DNA of 64,000 nucleotides from Glycomyces terrestris (lineage in GTDB: Bacteria > Actinomycetota > Actinomycetes > Mycobacteriales > Micromonosporaceae), in assembly GCF_003933745.1 (NCBI RefSeq), contig NZ_RSEB01000004.1:248001-312000 (forward strand), given 5' to 3'. Positions 56,766-64,000 of the stretch are shown piece after piece (within the stretch, counting starts at the first letter, position 1; the number at the start of each line of letters is the position of its first letter). The notes under the pieces were generated by a model, which was not told where the DNA came from, ran no database searches, and saw nothing but the letters and a program-made list of their open reading frames with translations. The translations under genes and the position numbers were made by a program.

Positions 56766-57734
56766 ATGACCACCACCGACACCCGCCCCGCCGGTGTCAC
56801 GGGAGACCTGGCCGGGCCGCAGCACGCGGCCCGGCCCGGCCGCCCGGGCGCCCGCCTCGCCCGCGCCCGCGCCGGGCTGCACACCCTCGTCTTCCTGGCC
56901 CCCATGCTCCTCGTCTTCGGCGTCTTCTCGTGGGTCCCCATCGGACGCGCCGTCGTCATGAGCTTCCAGCGCACCAACCTCGTCGCCGACCCCGTCTTCG
57001 TGGGCTTCGCGAACTTCCAGCAGGTCGCCGCCGACCCGCTGCTGTGGACGGCCGTCCAGAACACCGGGTACTTCGCGCTCCTGGCCCTCCTCTTCGGCTA
57101 CCCCGTCCCGCTCGTGGCCGCGATCCTCATGAGCGAGGTCCGCAGGCTCCGCGGCCTGTTCTCGGCCCTCGCCTACCTGCCGGTCGTCGTCCCGCCCGTC
57201 GTCGCCGTCCTGCTGTGGAAGCTGTTCTACGACGCCGGCGAGGACGGGGTCTTCAACACCGTCCTCGGCTGGTTCGGCCTCGGCCCGGTCGCCTGGCTCC
57301 AAGACGCGGACGCCGTCATGCCCGCCCTCGTCCTCGAGGCGACCTGGGCCGCCGCCGGCGGCACCGTCGTCATCTACCTCGCCGCCCTCATCGGCGTCGA
57401 CCCCTCGCTCTACGAGGCCGCCGAGATCGACGGCGCCGGCGTGTGGCGCAAGCTCTGGCACATCACGCTCCCGCAACTGCGCGGCGTCCTGCTCATCACC
57501 TTCATCCTCCAGATCATCGGCACCGCCCAGGTCTTCCTGGAGCCGTTCCTGTTCACCGACGGCGGCCCCGCCAACCGGACCCTGACGCTGCTGCTGCTCA
57601 TCTACCGGTACGCGTTCACCAACTCCCTCGGCGGCGACTACGGCGCCGCGGCCGCCCTGAGCCTCATGCTCGCCCTCGTCCTCGCCGCCTTCTCCATGCT
57701 GTACTTCCGCCTCACCCGATCCTGGAGCAGCTGA
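56766..57734 (+). CDS. ABC sugar permease (MalF type)
   Basis: This 322-residue inner-membrane protein has six predicted helices after a basic N-terminus, starting LHTLVFLAPMLLVFGVFSWV. The EAA loop reads YEAAEIDGAGVWRKLWHITL. The stop and next start overlap by one base (TGATG). It forms one half of the third importer channel. Confidence 0.92.
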   Translation: MTTTDTRPAGVTGDLAGPQHAARPGRPGARLARARAGLHTLVFLAPMLLVFGVFSWVPIGRAVVMSFQRTNLVADPVFVGFANFQQVAADPLLWTAVQNTGYFALLALLFGYPVPLVAAILMSEVRRLRGLFSALAYLPVVVPPVVAVLLWKLFYDAGEDGVFNTVLGWFGLGPVAWLQDADAVMPALVLEATWAAAGGTVVIYLAALIGVDPSLYEAAEIDGAGVWRKLWHITLPQLRGVLLITFILQIIGTAQVFLEPFLFTDGGPANRTLTLLLLIYRYAFTNSLGGDYGAAAALSLMLALVLAAFSMLYFRLTRSWSS

Positions 57735-58621
57735 TGGCCGCCGCCACCGACCGGGCCCTCCTGGCCCCCACCGACCGCAGGCGCGCCAGCGTCCGCTGGA
57801 GCACCCGCATCCTCCACGGCCTGCTCCTGACCGTCCTCGCCGTCGCCGGCCTCGGGCCCATGCTCTGGCTCGCCAAGGCCGCCGTCACCCCCACCCAGGA
57901 CACCCTGCGCCAACCCATGGCCCTGTGGCCGAACGGCATCGACCTCGCCAACCTCGCCGAGGCCTGGACCCGCGTCGAGATCGACAAGTACTTCTTCAAC
58001 ACCGTCGCCCTCGCCGCCGGCTCCTGGGCCGTCCAGCTCCTGGTCGCCGCCACCGGCGGCTACGCCCTCGCCGTCCTGCGCCCGCGCCTGGGCCGCTACC
58101 TCTCCGGCGCCGTCCTCGCCACCCTGTTCGTGCCCAGCGTCGTCCTGCTCGTCCCGCTCTACCTGACCATCCTCGACCCGCCCGTCCTCGGCACCTCCAT
58201 GCTGAACACGTTCTGGGCCGTGTGGCTCCCCGCCGGCGCCAACGCCTTCAACGTCCTGCTCATGCAGCGCTTCTTCGCCAACCTCCCCCGGGAGATCTTC
58301 GAAGCGGCCCGCGTGGACGGCGCCGGCCCCTACCGCCTCTTCTGGTCGGTCGTGCTGCCCATGTCGCGCCCGGTGATCGGCGTCGTCTCCGTCTTCGCCG
58401 TCATCGCGTCCTGGAAGGACTTCCTGTGGCCGATGCTCGTCCTGCCGGACCCGGCCCTCCAACCCCTGTCGGTGCGCCTGCCCGCCCTCCAGCAGTTCGT
58501 CGAACTCGACGTCTTCCTGGCCGCGCTGGCGATCTCCTCGCTCATCCCGATCGCGCTGTTCCTGGTGTTCCAGCGGCTGTTCCTCTCCAGCGCCGGCCTC
58601 GGCGGCGCCGTCAAGGGCTGA
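57734..58621 (+). CDS. ABC sugar permease (MalG type)
   Basis: This 295-residue inner-membrane protein has six predicted helices; the first is LLLTVLAVAGLGPMLWLAKA. The EAA loop reads FEAARVDGAGPYRLFWSVVL. The C-terminus FLVFQRLFLSSAGLGGAVKG is typical of MalG-type subunits. It is the last gene of the operon and is followed by a terminator hairpin. No ATPase gene is present. Confidence 0.92.
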   Translation: MAAATDRALLAPTDRRRASVRWSTRILHGLLLTVLAVAGLGPMLWLAKAAVTPTQDTLRQPMALWPNGIDLANLAEAWTRVEIDKYFFNTVALAAGSWAVQLLVAATGGYALAVLRPRLGRYLSGAVLATLFVPSVVLLVPLYLTILDPPVLGTSMLNTFWAVWLPAGANAFNVLLMQRFFANLPREIFEAARVDGAGPYRLFWSVVLPMSRPVIGVVSVFAVIASWKDFLWPMLVLPDPALQPLSVRLPALQQFVELDVFLAALAISSLIPIALFLVFQRLFLSSAGLGGAVKG

Positions 58622-58626
58622 CCCGC

Positions 58627-58662
58627 GGGCGGGGGACCGGCGCTGCTCCCGGCCCCCCGCCC
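58627..58662 (+). terminator. Terminator of the third importer operon
   Basis: Stem of 58627-58640 with 58649-58662 (one mismatch in 14) around an eight-base loop, six bases after the permease stop. Confidence 0.7.
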
Positions 58663-58674
58663 CGCTTTGCCCTA

Positions 58675-58732
58675 TTGACAATGATCTATCCCGATGTTAA
58701 AAAGACAGGAACATTTACAGAGAGCGCTCTCT
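58675..58732 (+). promoter_or_regulatory. Promoter and CebR-like operator of the GH16 gene
   Basis: TTGACA (58675-58680) is followed after 17 bases by TAAAAA (58698-58703). AGAGAGCGCTCTCT (58719-58732) is a perfect 14-base palindrome resembling the Streptomyces CebR site, placed about ten bases after the predicted start. The same core lies at 46074-46087. Confidence 0.65.
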
Positions 58733-58785
58733 CATGGTGTTCCCCCCGTGACGCGCGCTCCACCACGGAACGAGAGGACGCCTCC

Positions 58786-60057
<1,272 letters not shown>

Positions 60058-60069
60058 CCTGACGCGTCC

Positions 60070-60106
60070 GAGGGCCGGCGGGGGATCAGCGCCCCCGCCG
60101 GCCCTC
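60070..60106 (+). terminator. Terminator of the GH16 gene
   Basis: Fifteen perfectly paired bases (60070-60084 with 60092-60106) around a seven-base loop, 12 bases after the stop. A further pair of GACGCGT/ACGCGTC arms flanks it. Confidence 0.8.
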
Positions 60107-60491
60107 GAACGCGTCCACGGCCCGACCACCTCGCGCCCGCGCCCGCGCCGAACCGCCCAATCGGGAGAAACGAGCCCAAGCGGGAACGGGCGGCCGTAGA
60201 GTCCCTGTATCGGCGCCGCGCCGCGGCCGACCGCCCCGGGGCCTGCCATGCGACCGGGCCGGCCGGCCGCGGCGGACCCGCCCCCGCACCCCCTCGACCC
60301 GACACAGTGGACCCGCCGTACGGCAGGTCTCACTGCCGTGCGTACACCGGCCGGTCACCCTCGCGCGTCTGGCAAGATGTCCCAGTCGCTCCGGGAGCCG
60401 CAACGCGGCGGAAGCGACGCCTGACCGTCGATGTGACGAAAGAAGCGCGAATGCACATTCCCCCCTGCCATGCACGGACGGAGGCGCCCGC
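60107..60491. other. Intergenic region before uppP
   Basis: 385 bases with no gene that I can support. The right end contains the uppP ribosome site GGAGG. No confident promoter hexamers; a GC-rich self-complementary stretch lies near 60250-60270. Confidence 0.4.
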
Positions 60492-61337
60492 ATGGTCGAC
60501 ATGACCTGGCTCGAAGCGATCGTGCTCGGCGTCGTCCAGGGCCTGACCGAGATGCTGCCGATCTCCTCCTCGGCCCACCTGCGCCTCACCTCGGCGCTGT
60601 TCTTCGAGGAGGACGCGGGGGCGTCGTTCACGGCGGTCACCCAGCTGGGCACCGAGACGGCGGTCCTCATCTACTTCTGGAAGGACATCGTCCGCATCCT
60701 CGTGGCCTGGTGGAAGGGCCTGTGGAACAAGGAGGAGCGCGGCGGCACCGACTACCGGCTCGGCTGGTACGTCATCATCGGGACCCTCCCGATCGTGTTC
60801 TTCGGCCTCCTCTTCAAGGACGCCATCCGCGACGGCGCCCGCAACCTGTGGCTCGTCGCCTTCAGCCTCATCTTCTTCGGCCTCCTCCTCGCCCTGGCCG
60901 AACTGGTCGGCAAGAAGACCCGCACCTGGGACGACTTCCGCATGAAGGACGGCCTCATCCTCGGCTTCGCCCAGGCCGGCGCCCTCATCCCCGGCGTCTC
61001 CCGCTCCGGCGGCACCATCACCGCGGGCCTGTTCATCGGCCTCGACCGCGCCGTCGCCGCCCGCTACTCGTTCCTGCTGGCGATCCCGGCCGTGTTCGGC
61101 GCCGGCATCCTCAGCCTCGGCGACGTCTTCGACCCCGCCACCGAAGGCTCGGTGCCCTCCGGCGCCCAGATGCTCGTCGCCACGCTCATCGCGTTCGTCG
61201 TCGGCTTCGGCGCCGTCCACTGGATGCTCAAGTGGGTCGCCAAGCACTCGGTCTTCATCTTCGTCTGGTACCGCTGCATCCTCGGCGTCCTCGTCATCTT
61301 CATGCTCGAGACCGGCTGGCCGGTCAAGCTCCAGTAG
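60492..61337 (+). CDS. uppP: Undecaprenyl-diphosphatase UppP
   Basis: This 281-residue integral membrane phosphatase of the BacA/UppP type recycles undecaprenyl pyrophosphate to the monophosphate carrier used for peptidoglycan and wall polymers. The two active-site motifs are present: [14 protein letters not shown] (residues about 17-30, with the Glu-rich helix) and PGVSRSGGT (about 165-175, with the catalytic Ser/Arg). About eight helices are predicted. The ATG at 60492 has GGAGG seven bases upstream; an in-frame ATG at 60501 is possible. Family members can raise bacitracin tolerance. Confidence 0.95.
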   Translation: MVDMTWLEAIVLGVVQGLTEMLPISSSAHLRLTSALFFEEDAGASFTAVTQLGTETAVLIYFWKDIVRILVAWWKGLWNKEERGGTDYRLGWYVIIGTLPIVFFGLLFKDAIRDGARNLWLVAFSLIFFGLLLALAELVGKKTRTWDDFRMKDGLILGFAQAGALIPGVSRSGGTITAGLFIGLDRAVAARYSFLLAIPAVFGAGILSLGDVFDPATEGSVPSGAQMLVATLIAFVVGFGAVHWMLKWVAKHSVFIFVWYRCILGVLVIFMLETGWPVKLQ

Positions 61338-61345
61338 GACCTCTA

Positions 61346-61377
61346 GGAGGGCCGGGTCCGCGCGGACCCGGCCCTCC
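61346..61377. terminator. Bidirectional terminator between uppP and EamA gene
   Basis: Fifteen complementary bases on each side (61346-61360 with 61363-61377), between convergent genes ending at 61337 and 61381. Confidence 0.75.
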
Positions 61378-61380
61378 GCG

Positions 61381-62319
61381 CTACCCGGCGGCCGGCCGCC
61401 GCGACTCCGCGACCGCCAGCGCCGTGATCGACCCCAGCAGGACCGCCGACCCGGCGACCGTCGCGCCCGTCAGCGGCTCCCCGAGCACCCACACCGCCAG
61501 CGCCGCCGCCGTCACCGGCTCGATCAGCATCATCACCGACGCCGTCGCCGCCCGCACCCGGGCCGCGCCCGCGAAGTACAGCGGGTACGCCAGCGCCGTC
61601 GTGAACACCGCCAGGTACGCGATGAGCAGCGCCGCCGCGGCCTCGTTCCCGCCGCGGGGGAGCAGCCCCTCGAACGCCGCCGGCGCCAGCAGCACCAGCG
61701 CCCCGACTCCGAAGGACCACAGCGTGAGCGTGAACGCGTCCTCGCCGCGCCGTCCGGCGCTGCGGCCCAGGAGCGTCACGACCGCGTACCCGGCCGCCGA
61801 CAGCACCGCGAGGCCCGCCCCGGCCGGGGCGACGGTCGCGTCGGCCCCGACCAGGACCGCGAGCCCGGCGACCGCCCCGGCCACGGCCAGGACGCCGCCG
61901 CGCCCGAGGCGCTCGCCCAGCCACACCCGGGCCCCGAACGCGGTGAGCACCGGCCCCGACCCGAGCGTCAGCAGCGTCGCGACCGCCACCCCGGTGGCCT
62001 CCACCGACGCGAAGTACGCGGTCTGGAACACCGCCATGCCGAGCCCGGCGCCGACGAGGTGCCCGAGGCGGCCCGTGAGCGGGCGCCGCGCCGGCCGCCG
62101 GCGCAGGGCGCAGAACGCCCCCAGGAGCACCAGGCCCCCGAGGTGGCGCCAGAACGAGACGGCCGTCGGGCCGAGCGCGCTGGCGCCGTAGACGAGGTCC
62201 GCCGCGGCCCCGGTGGTGCCCCACGCGAGACCGGTGACGGTGAGGAACGCGAGCCCGCGCCGGGCCGAGCCGGTCGCGGGGCGCGCTTCGATGACAGTGG
62301 CCGTGCCACTCGTGGACAT
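61381..62319 (-). CDS. EamA/DMT-family transporter
   Basis: This 312-residue protein has ten predicted helices in two EamA halves: [20 protein letters not shown] opens the first, and [20 protein letters not shown] with [20 protein letters not shown] is the classical second-half motif. The ATG at 62319 has GGAGGACGC upstream; an earlier start at 62367 is less likely. It resembles RhtA/YdcZ-type metabolite exporters. No linked regulator indicates a substrate. Confidence 0.87.
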   Translation of the reverse strand: MSTSGTATVIEARPATGSARRGLAFLTVTGLAWGTTGAAADLVYGASALGPTAVSFWRHLGGLVLLGAFCALRRRPARRPLTGRLGHLVGAGLGMAVFQTAYFASVEATGVAVATLLTLGSGPVLTAFGARVWLGERLGRGGVLAVAGAVAGLAVLVGADATVAPAGAGLAVLSAAGYAVVTLLGRSAGRRGEDAFTLTLWSFGVGALVLLAPAAFEGLLPRGGNEAAAALLIAYLAVFTTALAYPLYFAGAARVRAATASVMMLIEPVTAAALAVWVLGEPLTGATVAGSAVLLGSITALAVAESRRPAAG

Positions 62320-62487
62320 GCGTCCTCCAGAAGAGAGTGCTGAGCAAGGTCTCTCGTCTGCGGGCACGCCAGGAAGACGCGACCGGCCGCGGCCGGTCGC
62401 GGAGTTCGGATGCCCGCCCTAGCGGACGGGCGGGGAGATGGTCGAACGCATGGCCGCCACCCTACACGCCGGCCCGGGCGGCCCGGC

Positions 62488-63735
62488 TCAGCGCGGCAGG
62501 TGCCGCCGGTAGTTCACGGCCAGCACCAGCGCGCACCCGATCCCCAGCCCGGCGACCGCCAGCAGCCCGACCGCCGCGGCCGTCCCGGTGCCCGCCGCGA
62601 CCGCCGCCAGCAGCGCCGGCGACGCGAACCCCAGGTACGACACCGCGTAGTACACGCCCGTCAGGCCCGCCAGGTCCTGCGGGGCCGCGATCCGCTGCAC
62701 CTCCAGGAGCCCCGAGACCATCGCCGTCCCCATGCCCGCGCCCGCGACCGCCGCCGCCGCGATCCCCAGCGGCCACGACTGGAGCACGTCCGCGGCCACC
62801 ACCAGGCCCAGCCCGGCCACGATGAGCAGCAGGCCCGCGAGCGTGCCGCGCGCGCTGTCCTTCGTGTCCACGTGCTTCGCCAAGGGCTGCACGAGGGACG
62901 AGGACACCAGCGCCACCGCCGTCAGGAGCGTCGCGTACGCGATGCCCCAGCCCCGCGTCGCCTCCGCCAGCAGCACCGGCAGGTACCCGTACCCGATCGC
63001 CGAGGCCGCGAACACCCACGGCCCGCTCACCAGCACCACCCGCGTGAACCGCCGGTGCCCCGCGGCCGGGACCCGCAGCCGCTCGCGCAGCCGCCCCGGC
63101 ACGCCGACGCGCGCCGTCTCCGGCGCCCGCAGCACCAGCCACGCGAACGGCAGCGTCACCGCCGCGTGGATGAGGAACGGCAGCTGCTCGGGCCAGGGCC
63201 CCCACTGCGCGATGAGCCCGGCGACGACCGCGCCGAGCGCCGACCCGAGCGAGAACGCCAGCGTCGCCCGCCGCGCCCCCGCCCCGGTGTCCGCGGCCGG
63301 GTCGTGCGGCCACTGCGACAGCTCCTTCATCCACGCCGTGCCCACGCACGTCGCCGTCCCCACCGTCACCCCGGCCAGGAACCGGCCGACGCAGATCATC
63401 ACCGCCCCCGACTCCCCGAACGCCAGCGCCGTCGAGGCCGCCACGGCCGCGGCCACGCCCGCGAACATGACCGGGCGCCGCCCGTACCGGTCGCTCAGCG
63501 CCCCGCTGAGCAGGAACGCCGGCACCAGCCCGAGCACGTACACGCCGAGGAACCCGTTCACCGCGGCCGTCGAGTAGTGCTGGCGCTCCTGGTAGAGCAG
63601 CAGCAGCGGGCTGAACTGGTTCCCGGCCCAGCTGGTGCAGAACATGACCGCGAACAGGACCCGCCACGGCCGCGTCCGCGCCGCGGCGAGCGGCTCGGGC
63701 AGCGCCGCCACGCCCTCGGGGGCGACGGCGCTCAC
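62488..63735 (-). CDS. MFS transporter linked to FCD regulator
   Basis: This 415-residue protein has twelve predicted helices and MFS motif A in the 2-3 loop (GALSDRYGRRPVMFAG), preceded by FLGVYVLGLVPAFLLSG. The second half starts with VVLVSGPWVFAASAIGYGYL. The branch is that of uncharacterised actinobacterial drug or metabolite permeases. The GTG start overlaps the stop of the upstream regulator gene (GTGA), so the two are translated together and the regulator probably controls this transporter. Confidence 0.87.
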   Translation of the reverse strand: MSAVAPEGVAALPEPLAAARTRPWRVLFAVMFCTSWAGNQFSPLLLLYQERQHYSTAAVNGFLGVYVLGLVPAFLLSGALSDRYGRRPVMFAGVAAAVAASTALAFGESGAVMICVGRFLAGVTVGTATCVGTAWMKELSQWPHDPAADTGAGARRATLAFSLGSALGAVVAGLIAQWGPWPEQLPFLIHAAVTLPFAWLVLRAPETARVGVPGRLRERLRVPAAGHRRFTRVVLVSGPWVFAASAIGYGYLPVLLAEATRGWGIAYATLLTAVALVSSSLVQPLAKHVDTKDSARGTLAGLLLIVAGLGLVVAADVLQSWPLGIAAAAVAGAGMGTAMVSGLLEVQRIAAPQDLAGLTGVYYAVSYLGFASPALLAAVAAGTGTAAAVGLLAVAGLGIGCALVLAVNYRRHLPR

Positions 63736-64000
63736 GCCAGACCCTGGTGGCGCGACAGGTGCAGGTCCAGGACCGCGTGGTAGGCCGCGGCGTCGTGCCG
63801 GCCCAGGCAGGCGGCCATCTCGCGGTGCTCGCGGAACGACAGGTCCAGGACCAGGCCGCTGCTGGAGAGCACCAGGAACGCCAGCCGCAGCTGCCGGTCG
63901 CGCAGGAGCTCGAAGAAGTGCGCCGCGATCGGGTTGCCCGACAGGCCCACCACGGCCGCGTGGAAGTCGCAGTCGGCCTCGACGTACGCGGCCAGGTCCC
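63732..64000 (-). CDS. GntR-family FCD-domain regulator, C-terminal part
   Basis: The gene enters from beyond the right edge; about 89 C-terminal residues are visible. They contain DCDFHAAVVGLSGNPIAAHFFE, the FCD signature with Asp and the first metal-ligand His, and end with EHREMAACLGRHDAAAYHAV and DLHLSRHQGLA, with the further His ligands. FCD regulators bind organic acids through a metal site and control their transport or catabolism. The N-terminal winged helix is not visible. The stop overlaps the MFS start. Confidence 0.85.
   Translation of the reverse strand, partial: DLAAYVEADCDFHAAVVGLSGNPIAAHFFELLRDRQLRLAFLVLSSSGLVLDLSFREHREMAACLGRHDAAAYHAVLDLHLSRHQGLA

Overview
The window is very GC-rich with strong G/C bias at third codon positions. 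It has frequent GTG and TTG starts, ATGA/GTGA gene overlaps, several leaderless-type promoters (TANNNT six or seven bases before the start codon), T7SS-substrate-like proteins and a clpS-DUF2017 pair. All of this points to a saprophytic actinomycete, but I cannot name a genus from sequence alone. No rRNA, tRNA, CRISPR, insertion sequence or prophage is visible.

Layout. 1-3173 (minus): five-gene run of small WXG100-like and helical proteins, a YbaB-like protein and a lipoprotein. 3546-4349: PP2C-like phosphatase. 4390-10058: LacI regulator and a sugar ABC importer (binding protein, two permeases) with a GH1-type glycosidase. 10216-13066 (minus): two glycosyltransferases and an EamA exporter. 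13175-18810: clpS, DUF2017, a LysR/EamA divergent pair, two small membrane proteins and aidB. 18897-25066: secreted alpha/beta-hydrolase, a type I DAHP synthase behind a probable attenuator, a PadR-GyrI fusion, a GNAT enzyme, a TauE-type exporter and DUF2218. 25263-27992: secreted GH127 enzyme with lectin repeats. 28252-35326: FG-GAP protein, ThuA, GatZ-like protein, APH-like kinase and HAD phosphatase, then a convergent MarR gene and an MFS transporter. 35480-41272: TPR-like protein, sirtuin, DUF2089 operon, LacI, HAD dehalogenase and a membrane protein. 41401-44618: kdpDE without kdpFABC. 44696-51133: ROK regulator and a second sugar ABC importer with a GH1 enzyme. 51130-52338: truncated globin and a Cys-repeat surface protein. 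52482-58621: LacI, GH13 enzyme and a third ABC importer. 58786-60057: secreted GH16 glucanase with a ricin-type domain. 60492-64000: uppP, EamA, MFS and a partial FCD regulator.

The dominant theme is plant or fungal polysaccharide use. Secreted GH127 and GH16 enzymes release oligosaccharides, and three binding-protein importers take them up. None of the three has its own ATPase, so a shared MsiK-like ATPase elsewhere is expected. Intracellular GH1 and GH13 enzymes finish the job. Each importer has a linked LacI or ROK regulator, and palindromic operators can be read at or just after the predicted transcription starts.

The most unusual items are: (a) a leaderless 22-residue leader peptide carrying Trp, Tyr and Phe before the DAHP synthase, followed by a hairpin and a possible ribosome-site switch; (b) a five-gene sugar-type cluster at 28252-33452 whose upstream direct repeats resemble motifs in the adjacent MarR-MFS intergenic region; (c) a membrane-anchored protein with four copies of a Cys-pair/WTG repeat I cannot assign to a family.
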